Made by a program: the position numbers and the translations under genes. Of a stretch of 64,000 nt of DNA, positions 39,779 to 51,397 are shown in pieces (the stretch's first letter is position 1; every line of letters begins with the position of its first letter). The stretch comes from Ceratorhiza oryzae-sativae. Its lineage: Eukaryota; Basidiomycota; Agaricomycetes; Cantharellales; Ceratobasidiaceae. The notes under the pieces are model-generated. The model saw nothing but the letters and a program-made list of their open reading frames with translations. It was not told where the DNA came from and searched no databases. The DNA is taken from assembly GCA_030998015.1 (NCBI GenBank), contig JARWMV010000001.1, forward strand, positions 248,001 through 312,000, written 5' to 3'.

Positions 39779-39955
39779 GCTCCTGATGTGGCGCATGTGG
39801 GCGCGAAACAAAGCGGGAGCAAATAAACCAGGATGTGCAGTTCGATGGGCTCGCTCGACCCGTGCTTTTTTTCTGGACCCGTTGTACTTCTCCCTTCTTT
39901 AAATCGCGTGTATCTGTCTTTTTGGGTGTGATATGAATAAATGAATCAATTATGA

Positions 39956-42401
39956 CTACCCACAAGCTGCAAAGCCTATATCGCTTAACAATCACCCTTC
40001 GGCTCTGTCAACTCGTGTTGATTGAGATACATAAGGGACAACCTATCAATCCGCTCGCGCTGCATCTCATCGCTGTTTTCTATTTCGTTGGCAAAAATTA
40101 CACCCCCGGGAATGCCTCTCTATTTTGTATATATACCGACAACCTTTATGCCAACGTCAAGCTACCCGAACAAATGGCCCAAGCCAATTTACCTTACATC
40201 AGCCCTAGGCAAACTGGAGCCTTGGCTAGTGATATTTAATTGCCTGAAACAGAGCCCTCTGGTCTGAAATGCACAATCAAGCTTGCTTTATTTTTTCGAT
40301 GCGGTCGCAATCTACCGATCTTATTCTCGCCTCAGGAAGCGGGCCTTTGACGAGATTAGCACGTCGAATGCCTCGATGTAATTTATGCTGTTTTGCGACT
40401 CTATTGATGCTCCCCGTCGTGCCGTCGCCTGCACTCTCATTTTCTCTATGGCCTAACTTTCCATCACACTCACCATCTGCTGAACTAAATTATATTATGT
40501 ATTATGCTTCCATAGTTTAGTGTATGGATTGGCAACAATCCCACCCCCTTAACTATGTGCTTCGTCCCTAGTGCACTCGATCCCGTGCACCACATTGCCC
40601 CAAGTAAATTCAAATACCTAGTTGATATTTCGATCATCACCTACAATGAATCACCAATGTTGTACGTTTTGCGCACACGGTTAAATAGTCGGCTAGTTGG
40701 CTAGCGGATGTTAGACATATGCGGCCGAGCGGCGCGACCGAGTGTGTCGCAAAAATCCACTCGTAGTCACGAGCACTCATAAGCAACTATATCACTTATG
40801 AGTGCAACCTACTATCAGGAGCACTCATGAGATCGTCCTTGTGACCACTCCTGATAATAGGTATCGCTCATGAACTCCCAGGGCGCTCATGATTACGGAT
40901 TGATTTGGCTGAGGAGTTCAGAGTTACCAGAAGGAGGCGAAACCAAGGCCAAATAGTCCAGCAATTAGCTTTGTTATGTGAATTCCGACGTGAACCCCGC
41001 GAAAAACCGTGTGGGTCTGTGACGGCAGAGCAAGGGAGCGGAGCGATGTTGGTCGAAGTTTGACGAGATTGTGTCTATTTCAAATCCATGTAACTCCAAC
41101 AAATCACCTCCGAGTCGGCTATCATCAAGCCCTCGACCTTGTCGATATGACATCAAGAAGTACCGTGGGTTCTAAAGCGGTTCGTTACGACCTATGCTTG
41201 ACTCTGTTTGCGGCGAGCACTCGCTTGGGATCCATCAAGAGGTGTGGACATTCGACATTCGGGGAATGTCGGGTCGACTAGAGTCGTTCAACCCACTAGC
41301 CATGACATCTCCAAGTAGAGGGAGAATACGTATGAAGTGTCAAAAACTCGTGTGACCGTAATATTCGGGATGAGTCTTCTGGTTGAGTGTTTGGCACGAG
41401 GAATCCATCTGCAGGTTTGGGTCCAGGTAGACAGATAGGGTCCCGGAGGACAATACACCCGGAACGTGGATTCGTAGATTAACGAGAAACTTGTTCGAGT
41501 CTTAGTGCAGTCTCGCTTACCTCTGACGTAGGTCTAAGGCTACTGGGGTATGTAGACAACAGTCCCGAGAAGCAAGGAATGACGTGGTCTGCGAATAGTT
41601 TGATTAATACCGGACTGCACAAAGAATGGCATCGCTAGTCCAAGGGCAAGGATACTTGACCGAGGGCTACCCACGCCAAATGCACGCTTGATTTATTTTA
41701 CCCTTTCGTTTCGGGATGTATGCCCAAATCCCCGACTTTCCGGGCTCTCCGTGATGCATGCCGAGATCTCGCGTTGATTTCATTTGGTCAGGCTACCCTT
41801 CTGAAACACACTTTATTGCCTAATCGCGCCTTTTGCTTCAGTATGATTTGGTTGGCCGCCTACTCGCCTGCCAGGGTCAAACTCAACCTCGCTGAGCCTG
41901 TCTCACCCAACTTTGAGACTCACACGCTTTGCTTGCTCCTGTATCAGTTGGTTGACCACTTGTTGGATTCTCAATTCAATTTGGTATACCATATTATCCC
42001 TGGGCGAAACAATAGTAGATGCAAACCTGGCTTAGAGTTTACCAGGAAAATCAGCCATTGTTGTCTGAAATCGAGCGCTTCGCTATAACCAACGCCCATT
42101 TTGAGCTCAGCTTAGAAAAATGAGAAACATATAATGAGTATTTTAATATATATTTTTGATTACTTTCCTTCCAATGCTGGTTCCGTGAGCGAACGGCTTG
42201 ATAGCCACGGCGAAACATGTCACCACGGCGCTTCGGACATGGTGACACATGTCTCCCATCAAAGTGATCGGCAACAACCTGCCACGTCTTTGACTCTCGT
42301 ATTCGACGCTGTTCGAGCATTGACACGTCTGCTTGACACCACCACATAAAACCATCACATTCTTCTTGTCCTCTCGTTGTTCAATCCCACTCCAACTTAC
42401 C
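39956..42401. other. gene-poor stretch with small palindromes
   Basis: Contains the hairpin cluster at 40773-40861. Plus-strand frames at 39952-40239 and 41720-42088 are open but have no recognisable features. Confidence 0.4.
40773..40861. repeat. two adjacent imperfect palindromes
   Basis: Palindrome 1 is GCACTCATAAG (40773-40783) with its exact reverse complement at 40795-40805 and an 11-base loop. Palindrome 2 is CCTACTATCAGGAG (40808-40821) with CTCCTGATAATAGG (40848-40861), one mismatch and a 26-base loop. Related GCACTCATGAG and GCTCATGA motifs are scattered around them. It may be a foldback-element remnant. Confidence 0.55.
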
Positions 42402-42771
42402 ATGGTGCGGGAACATTCGAATCGACCAGGAGAGGAGCTAACCGTTCGATTTTCTGGCAGGCTACCGCACATGATATCAAAACCAAAAACGCCAAATACG
42501 CAAACAATGCGCGCGCTGGTCGTACAGCACCGAAGCTTTCATACAGGGATCGTCTTCAAAAAAGGAGTCCGGTTGGGTACACCGCGCTCTCCATGATCGT
42601 CTTTGTTGTCATTGGCGGCAGTAAGTTGGATCTGTATAGTCGACATAGCGGCGAGGACTGATTGTGTGTTAATGCTTTCCCTAGCTTTGTTTGAGCTCGT
42701 AAGTCATACTGGAATCTAACGCGCATCAAAAGCTGATCTTCACCCTCCAGGCACGTTATTTCTTCCTGTAG
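42402..42771 (+). CDS. YSY6: YSY6/RAMP4-like ER membrane protein
   Basis: Stress-associated ER protein of the SERP1/RAMP4 family, a tail-anchored partner of the Sec61 translocon. The initiating ATG (42402-42404) is a one-codon exon followed by a 56-base intron. Exon 2 (42461-42620) gives ATAHDIKTKNAKYANNARAG, then SPVGYTALSMIVFVVIGG. Exons 42685-42698 and 42751-42771 give TLFELARYFFL and TAG. The total is 65 residues, as expected for the family, with a single C-terminal membrane anchor. The reading that starts at the same ATG without splicing leads to an unrelated frame. The gene is convergent with HAT2, 97 bases away. Confidence 0.78.
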
Positions 42772-42868
42772 CTTTCCCAACTCGCTTCATTCTCTTTCGA
42801 TATCTTGTTTTGGCTCTTGCCTCTGTATTCTTACACCCGTGGAATAACAAAAAATACCAAAGCGCCAT

Positions 42869-44589
<1,721 letters not shown>

Positions 44590-44671
44590 TTTTTGCCACC
44601 AACAATAACCTCGACGTCTGTCAAGTTGCTAGTCCCAAACACAGGGCAAGTCGTGGACAAGCACAAAAACA

Positions 44672-44932
44672 ATGTCGCGCCTGAAGCCTCTATGGAATTT
44701 GCAATACTCTAAGCGCCAAGCGACCCTGTCCGGTTCCCGCCGAATCCTGCACTCGCATCTGCTTGCTGTACACCACATTCCGCTCGTAAGTCGTTCGTCG
44801 TCAGAATTACAAACAAACTGCTTGTTAATGTATATCATATCATTGAACCCAACCTACGACGGCATACAGACTCATCAGAGCAGAACCCTTGCCGCCCGTC
44901 TGGTCCAAAAAGTCGAGCGGTGTGTAAAATAG
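44672..44932 (+). CDS. possible 58-residue protein with mitochondrial-type N-terminus
   Basis: Two exons (44672-44785 and 44870-44932) with canonical GTAAGT donor and CAG acceptor join in phase 0 to an ATG-to-TAG frame. The product is Arg/Lys/Ser-rich and free of acidic residues over its first 40 residues (MSRLKPLWNLQYSKRQATLS), like a mitochondrial presequence. No family is recognised. It lies directly upstream of the ATP synthase e gene, so it could equally be 5' untranslated sequence of that gene. Confidence 0.3.
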   Translation: MSRLKPLWNLQYSKRQATLSGSRRILHSHLLAVHHIPLVSRSSSELQTNCLLMYIISLNPTYDGIQTHQSRTLAARLVQKVERCVK

Positions 44933-44958
44933 ATAATTTCGGGGTTCTGGGTATCGGG

Positions 44959-45432
44959 ATGGTTTCGCCTACTGTCAACGTGAGTATGCGTGATGGATGA
45001 GCTTGTCGAGGTTGGGCTATGCACGTGTGTCCTTGGGCGAGATTCATTGGATTCATTTCTCACGCAGGCTGCTGCAGTTGACCCCCTAAATCACGCCATG
45101 AGCTAACGATTGGGTCTAGGTCGTGCGATACACTGCACTCGCATCTGGGATATTCTATGGTATAGTCCATCGACGGACGCTCCAGACCAAGCTGGACAAC
45201 CAGCGCGCGCACGAGGAGGAGCTCAGGCACGAGAGGCTCGTGAGCCAGGCCAAGGAGGCGTGGAGGAAGAAGAACGATCCTTCGTCAGCCAACCGTGAGT
45301 TACCCTTTTCAATTGGCCAGTGCGACGAGTATACTCATCGCGAGTGTGCTTGGGACAGTGGTGACGGATCCAGACGACCCGAATTTCGACATAGAAAAAT
45401 TGATTGCCAAGTACGAGAGCGATTCCAAGTGA
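44959..45432 (+). CDS. TIM11: F1Fo ATP synthase subunit e
   Basis: Inner-membrane subunit needed for ATP synthase dimerisation and crista shape. Exons 44959-44979, 45120-45294 and 45359-45432 encode 89 residues: MVSPTVN, then VVRYTALASGIFYGIVHRRT (transmembrane helix with the GxFYG dimerisation motif), LQTKLDNQRAHEEELRHERL, VSQAKEAWRKKN and DDPNFDIEKLIAKYESDSK. Length and layout match fungal subunit e. The gene is divergent from HAT2 and convergent with the glutaredoxin gene. Confidence 0.88.
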
Positions 45433-45742
45433 GGGGAGGATGTAAAATTAAAACGGGCAGAGCGGGGTGTGGGGTTTGGCCGTCCGTGTATAGACGATTT
45501 GGAACCATTCGGTATTCCCACTCTTTCTAATTCTATGCGTGTGATATCTGGGTCGAATCGAGCATGGTGCGTACGATTGTTGCTATTGATATAAAGTCAC
45601 GCCCGATGCAGCTCAGATTCTTATACGCAATTACGACGATCAGGGTTCGGTCTCATTTGTGTTGGGGTTTTATAATTTGGATTTGCTACATTCATCATCG
45701 CACAATGAGGACGCGTACAAGTCGATTGACCCAGCCGTAATC

Positions 45743-46204
45743 TTACTGGGCGAGCAGCTGCTTGACCGTTCCATTGCGAACTTTGCTCTGGAGATCGTCG
45801 TTGCCGCCGATATGGGTTTGGGCTATTCGGCAAAAGGCATTAGGGCAGTTGACTAAAGGATGGACCCGATGCTCACCGATAAAGATGTTGGGCACGGTTC
45901 GCTGTCCAGTCTTCTCCAGCAGTATTTCTGAATATCGGCACCGTCGTCTCGCTCGTCAAGCCTGTTCAGCAACACACTGGTTAGCTTGTGAGTAAAGATT
46001 GAGACGATGATAGCCCACTGGTAGATAGCAACGTCGGAAACGTCGAGGCCGTCGATGGTGGCTTTGGCTGCCTTGCAGTACGGGCAATAAGACTTGGCAA
46101 AGATGGCGATTTTGTGGCCGGTAATGGCCGCCTATATGGACATGTATCACCGCTGTCTAGGGGCAGGTGAGGAGACTGACCTCGACGATATCTTTAGCAG
46201 CCAT
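45743..46204 (-). CDS. glutaredoxin (dithiol, CPYC), frame-interrupted
   Basis: Thiol-disulfide oxidoreductase using glutathione. Exon 1 is MAAKDIVE. Exon 2 has AAITGHKIAIFAKSYCPYCK, the CPYC active site. Exon 3 continues LDERDDGADIQKY, and after a one-base frame change at about 45921 continues LLEKTGQRTVPNIFIG, the TVP GSH-binding motif. The last exon gives HIGGNDDLQSKVRNGTVKQL and ends LAQ. Every conserved block is present, so either one base is missing in the assembly or the gene has just been broken. The upstream intron with donor GTGGGC (ending AACAG) is needed to remove an unrelated segment between exons 2 and 3. Confidence 0.82.
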
Positions 46205-46612
46205 TTGGTGTTTCTGGTACTCGGTGGGTCCTGAGGACGAGGAGGCAAAGGCAGACAGGATGGGGCGCGGTCTGAGAGGGCGAGCTCTGAACACGGTGCT
46301 TATCAGCACTGGGCGGCGCAGGAGCATGCGTCAAGCTGATGAGAGCTCGGACCTTGCAACTGCCCGAATCTAGGCGATATCTGACTAACCTCAATGATGC
46401 GATCTCCCGCAACTGGCGGCCAAGCGGGCCCTTCTCGCCGGTCACGTGCATCCTTCTCAGGATCAGACAAGCGCCCGGCGATCGTGCCTGACTTGCCTCC
46501 TCCCCTCATGGCCTCGTGGTTTCATCGACGACAGGCCTCGCCGAGCTTGCACTTGGCCTCAATTTAGAGCCTACTTGTTCTAGACCGTTGCTAATTCGCA
46601 GCAGATACAAGA

Positions 46613-48490
46613 ATGGTGATCATCGACCCTCCCAAGGATCCGAACGGGCCTCAACAAGTGAGTCCCAGCGGCGAGCGCTAGAACCAACGTCTGACGTCTC
46701 CTTGCCCAAGCCTCCACAAAGGCTCGATCCATTACCTCCGTACACACCTCTTTCTCCTCGGATAGCATACTCGACCTCTTCTGTTCCTCTGCGCTCGCCT
46801 GGCGTCCGACCATCCCCATCCCCGTTCTCGGCGCCCGCCTCCAACTTTCTGACAATTAAACGAGAAAAAGCAGACATCACAGGCACATGGAACATCAACA
46901 CTTCTCTCCCGCTCCCACCTTCTGTCGCACGAACCACGAGCGGCGACTCGGATGCATCCTCCGACGCGGGAACAGCCATCACCGACGCCCTCTCGTCCAG
47001 CGCTAGCTCCTCTGGCGCGACAACAGGCTCCATCGCCGTCCCAGGCTCTGCAAACCGACCGAATCTGAAGCTACTCTCGCCCAGGGGCAAGATCGACGCT
47101 GCGCTCAGGATCTCAGGCGAACCCCGTGCGTGGGTCGAGGCCATTTCACGCGAAGGAGATGTGTCGATCACATTTGTGAGCTTGGCCATTTACGTCATAG
47201 TTATCATAAACTCAGTTGGTCATTTTAGCCCGCAATCCCTCATGGTGCGCCCCGCGCGCCCATTCGCCTCCTCGGACGTTCGAAAAACGGATCCGTCAGC
47301 GTGTGTCTTCCACACGATTTCATGGGCACGCTGCATGTTCCGAGTGATACGACCTTGCCGCCCAGTCTGAAATCGCTGAGCGTGGTGATTGCGCCAAGCG
47401 AACCGCCGATCGAACGGCCTCCGATACTGGACGAGAGCCCAGCCAAGACTAAATTGGCCAAAGCACCCCCATCTCCCCCGTGACGACCGTCGGTGCAGAG
47501 GACGGCGACCCGTATTTGGTTATCCATTCACCAAAAGCCAGTAGACATCAAGAGGCTGGACCAAGCTCGCCTCGAGGCACAGACGAAAACGTCACACCCG
47601 CCGCTCCACCCGGACCGGAAGAAGCACCAATCGCCCAGCGAATTCAATCCGGTGATTCCAACACCGGTCAAGGCGATGCGCCTTCGGTGGTTGAGCCTCT
47701 GCCTAGTCTTTTCCAACCAATGGTCGAGACCCCAGCGCAAGAATTTCCGCCCGGAATGCCGCCGTCGGTTTCGGCAGCCGCGTCTCAGACGCCACCCCTC
47801 ACATTGTCCCCTCCTGCCGTAGTGATATCGCTTACCCACCAACGGTCCGCATCTGATCAGGGCCTACCTTCCCCACCTCAATCCCCACCTAGTCTCGTCG
47901 TGTCTCCAACCAGGCGCATACACACCGAAGATCCGTTTCCGCCGATCATCACCCGGCATCCAGACTACCACGGACGAAACCCATCTGGCGCCGAGCTCAT
48001 CGTCACATATGACCACCACCACCACAACCATTCGTCCTCGAACCTCACAACATACCACAACCATTCCTCATCGAACCTCACGATCAACACTGCTCACACA
48101 CTAAAGCGCTCGTCATCCAACACTTCGATGCAACCCACGCCCGCGACTCACTCCCCCTCGGAATCCTCGACTATATACTTCATCGGTGACCTGTTGCGCT
48201 CGTCGTACGACAGTAGCGCACCGCATAAATGGGCTGGAGACGAATTCGTGTTGGATAGTGAATGCGGAAGAGTTCGGATTCTTGCGCACGGAGAAAAAGC
48301 CGAGGCTGGATGGACCGAAAAGGTCATGGAGGGATGGAAAGGAGTTGAAAACTGGAAGGGAGTCAGCGAGATGGGTAAGATGGGCAAAGAGATGACAAAG
48401 GGCATGAGCGAGATCGGCAAGGGCATGCAGTTGAGCATGCCAAAAGGCCTAGGCTTGAGTAGCCTAGGGAGAAAGCTTCGGCTCAAGTAG
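46613..48490 (+). CDS. DUF7330-like protein
   Basis: Starts MVIIDPPKDPNGPQQ, with a 52-base intron before PPQRLDPLPPYTPLSPRIAY. The central region ITGTWNINTSLPLPPS, NLKLLSPRGKIDAALRISG, AWVEAISREGDVSITF and RSKNGSVSVCLPHDFMGTLH is a repeated beta-type pattern. I recognise it as the DUF7330 domain common in Agaricomycetes, whose function is not established. A second part ends with YFIGDLLRSS and DEFVLDSECGRVRILAHG. Between them is a Pro/Ser-rich linker with a duplicated His/Ser motif (HNHSSSNLT twice). The C-terminus repeats KGV/KGM helices (KGVENWKGVSEMGKMGKEMT) and is basic. A 62-base intron at 47479 joins the halves. Confidence 0.68.
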
Positions 48491-49194
48491 ACTCGCAGTA
48501 GAGGTTATAGGTTGAAATTGTATAAATGTAAGAATGTTCAAGTCGCTGTCGGGTGCAATGCTCTGGTTGTTTTGTTTTGCTTTGTAGTACAGGCTGTGAT
48601 AGCGTATGTTTCGTACTAATTATAATTTGTTTTACAGAGAAAGGCAGCTGTTGATTGAATCCAACTGATCCCAGGAATAATATTTCACCCGACCAAAGAT
48701 TCGATTCGCAAAACTCTTTTCGGCTATGCTATTTGGCAAAAGGAATTGACTATGCCAAAGATGCCGGTTATGGGTCAGGTCAATATGATCATCTCCGTTA
48801 ATTGGGAACACCGAAGCTGGAACGCGTAAATTGAAGAGGAAGATACCCTTTGGTTTACAAGAGACCCGTAGCTACATATCAAAGGGTGTAGTTCTCTCAG
48901 TGTCCACTCCGTGCAGATCTTTGAGTTGCGAACGGGTGAATGGGGAGCAAAGGTCCCCTCAGAACCACTGCTTTGATTGGAATTGATTAATATCGATTCA
49001 GCTCCCCGTCTCCTTCGCTCCATTTTGTTCTTGAATCAGATAGATCAATTCACTCATAATTTTAAAATCAAATTCAGCAGGCTGAAACGCTTCGAAACTC
49101 CCATGAGCGAAGAGCCGGAACGAAAAGTAGGAAATAAAATAAGATACCCGTGATTATCGATCGAACGTACGAAGCTTCGAGCGTTTATCCAAGG
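48491..49194. other. non-coding spacer
   Basis: 3' flank of the DUF7330-like gene followed by sequence without recognisable features, up to the start of inverted repeat 2. Confidence 0.45.
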
Positions 49195-49367
49195 TATCAC
49201 ACTGGCTGGCGTGGTACTATTTTTATTGGACTTTTGCATTCGAGACCCAGACAAAAGCATTTACATCATGAGGGAAAACACGCGGACCCCAGAGAACACG
49301 GGCTGTGCCTCCCGGTCTACTTCCTTTCCCTTGCATTCGCGCCCACACGCGCTTCTTTGCCCCGCGC

Positions 49368-50216
49368 TTAGAGCCCGCCGAGGAAGACGACAACGTTCAG
49401 TCCGAGGCTGATCAGCAACGAGAGGTACACAGTCAGACTGCAACAAGCGAGCGAAGCAAATGCCACGAAAAGTCAGCCTTGTTCCGACGGAGACTAGCGC
49501 ATATACGAATCGGTACTCACGAAGCAACAATCTTGGCGATGATGGTGAGCTTGATGTCGATGGTGAGGCAGAGGCTGATGATCAACTGGAGGTAGACCTT
49601 GATGGCAACAAACAAGCTGACGCAGATGATGGCAGTCAATCCAACGCAAGCCTGGAGCCCGGCGCAGATGATCTGTGAAACAAGCACGTAGAGTCAGTGG
49701 TCAACGTCGCTAGAACCGAGTCTGAAGATGATGATGAAGAGGCGAGAAAGGTGGGGAGTGCGAAAGGAATGTCGGATACTCACGACCAGCAGCTTGATGA
49801 AAACGTCGATGCAAACCGAGATGTTGATGTCGAGCTTGAGGTCGATGACGACCTTGACCTTGGCAATGATATCGAGGAGAACGTTACCGACGTTGTCGCA
49901 CTTGCTCTTGGTGTCGCATCCCTTGGTTTTGCTGCATGCAACTGGGGGGGGGGGGGGGAGTCAGAACACAGGAGTACAGGGCTGTAATCACGAAGTGGAA
50001 CTCACCCATGTCATCGACTGCAGACTGGAGACCGGGCATTGCGTTGTTGCAGATGTCGATCACCTGCTGGGTGCCATCGGCGCGAGCGACCAGAGACTCG
50101 CCACGGACGACGAGCCCGTCCGAGGCCGGCGCGGGGGCGGCACAGACGAGCATGGCGAACGACAGCAAGAAGAAGGCGAATGCCGCGAAGCGAGCGAAGG
50201 ACGACTTGAACTGCAT
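49368..50216 (-). CDS. secreted hydrophobic protein, paralogue C
   Basis: Exons 50216-50006, 49941-49784, 49672-49521 and 49437-49368 have the family lengths of 211, 158, 152 and 70 bases and encode 196 residues. The signal peptide is MQFKSSFARFAAFAFFLLSF. SLVARADGTQQVIDICNNAM, the Cys cluster CSKTKGCDTKSKC and hydrophobic segments (LLDIIAKVKVVIDLKLDINI, LFVAIKVYLQLIISLCLTID) follow, ending LISLGLNVVVFLGGL. Intron 1 ends in a run of about 14 C residues immediately before the AG acceptor (on the minus strand). It is the mirror partner of paralogue D. Confidence 0.82.
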
Positions 50217-50299
50217 GGTGGAGAGCGAAAAGAGCTGAGAGCGAAGAGAGGAGAGCTGTAGACAGGAGACCTGTGCTGAGGAGAGTGAGTCGCTCGGAG

Positions 50300-50375
50300 G
50301 GCTGTTTATATACTTGAGCTGGGGGTATATGCGCACCATGGATGTGTGGACTCTGTCGAATTTTGCATCTTCCTC
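50300..50375 (-). promoter_or_regulatory. conserved promoter block of paralogue C
   Basis: GCGCATATACCCCC (minus, 50334-50321) is followed by a TATATAAA box (minus, about 50312-50305), 90-100 bases before the ATG. GACAGAGTCC lies just upstream, as in paralogue D. Confidence 0.65.
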
Positions 50376-50395
50376 CTCGATTGGTACGCCTGTGT

Positions 50396-51219
50396 TGACA
50401 CATTCATGTCTTCGTCATAAGGAATTTCAGAAAGATACGATGGGCTATTCACATCGTCATAGTCCAATGCGTACCCGTATGCTGAAGGGTTGTCTAGCTT
50501 CGTGAGTAGGAATGTAAACCTTGTGCCTGTTTTGTGGAGCTTTACTTGCTTCAAAGCAATGGTGATGGTAGGGTCGTACGAGTTCTTGAACCGGGAATAT
50601 GGCTACAGTTTGCGGTCACAATCGGACAAGATTCTGGGCTCCTGTCCGGGTCTCCCAGAAAACCTACCTTCACGTACCGTTGTTCCGGAGCAGTTTGTCT
50701 GTGTGCCGAAAGCAGAGTCCGTGATCGAGGGTTGGATCAATCATTGGATCCACCGATCAGGTGCGGGGGTTGTGCTTTTTAGACCCTGTCGTAGCTTTCG
50801 CGGCAAATGGGGTCACGCATCTCAACCCTGGTCACAGTATACCGGTTTTCTGAACCAAGTATACGTTCTGAGCTGATTCGATAAATTGCCGATGGCTTTT
50901 AGCCCTGCATAGGTATACCAAACGGGGTTGACAGCGTAACCCCGACTCAATGACAAGGTGCTTTAGGCCGAATATTCGACATGGAGTTCGCCGAAAGTTT
51001 GAAATTGACAATAAACATCGACGTATCAGAAGAGCAAAGTCCGGATTTGAGGTAGTTCACTGGACAGAGGAATCATACTCGGTAAGTGATGTCATATCGT
51101 TCTGAGAGTCCATTCTGTATGATGAAGGCATAGGTGTGTGGCTACGTCAGTTGTTTATACAATCTCTCGCGTCTCAAACGGGCCGTGCAATTCTCCGAAT
51201 AGTAGAACACCGGCATGCG
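50396..51219. other. spacer of inverted repeat 2
   Basis: About 0.8 kb between the divergent promoters of paralogues C and D. A plus-strand open frame (50490-50876) shows no recognisable domain. Confidence 0.45.
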
Positions 51220-51264
51220 GCTAATCCATACAGAGGCGCCAATCGAGTAGGAAGGTGCAAAATT

Positions 51265-51345
51265 CGACAGAGTCCACCCATCCATGATGCGCATATACCC
51301 CCAGCTCAGGTATATAAACAACCTCCGAGCGACTCACTCTCCTCA
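51265..51345 (+). promoter_or_regulatory. conserved promoter block of paralogue D
   Basis: GCGCATATACCCCC at 51289-51302 and TATATAA at 51311-51317 lie 87 bases before the ATG. GACAGAGTCC lies just upstream. Confidence 0.65.
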
Positions 51346-51397
51346 GCACAGGTCTCCTGTCTTCGCTCTCAGCCCTCAGCTCTCGTCACTCTCCACC

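Larger units (their letters stand above)
38710..39955 (+). repeat. right arm of large inverted repeat 1
   Basis: Mirror copy of 36020-37255, including promoter, all four exons, introns and about 180 bases of 3' flank. Confidence 0.75.
49195..50395 (-). repeat. left arm of large inverted repeat 2
   Basis: Reverse-complement homology to 51220-52405. It covers the 3' flank (shared GGGGCAAAGAAGCGC, GTGGGCGCGA, TTTTCCCTCATG), the whole gene, and upstream to GCAAAATTCGACAGAGTCC. The arms are about 1.2 kb and the spacer about 0.8 kb. Confidence 0.78.

Noticed and set aside
46194..46509. Minus-strand frames upstream of the glutaredoxin gene
   Set aside because: They lie in the divergent promoter between glutaredoxin and the DUF7330-like gene and show no family features.
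49697..50261. Long open frames opposite paralogue C (and opposite A, B and D)
   Set aside because: They recur antisense to all four paralogues and contain Asp/Glu-rich reverse translations of the Lys/Ile/Val-rich exons. They are shadows of the real genes.
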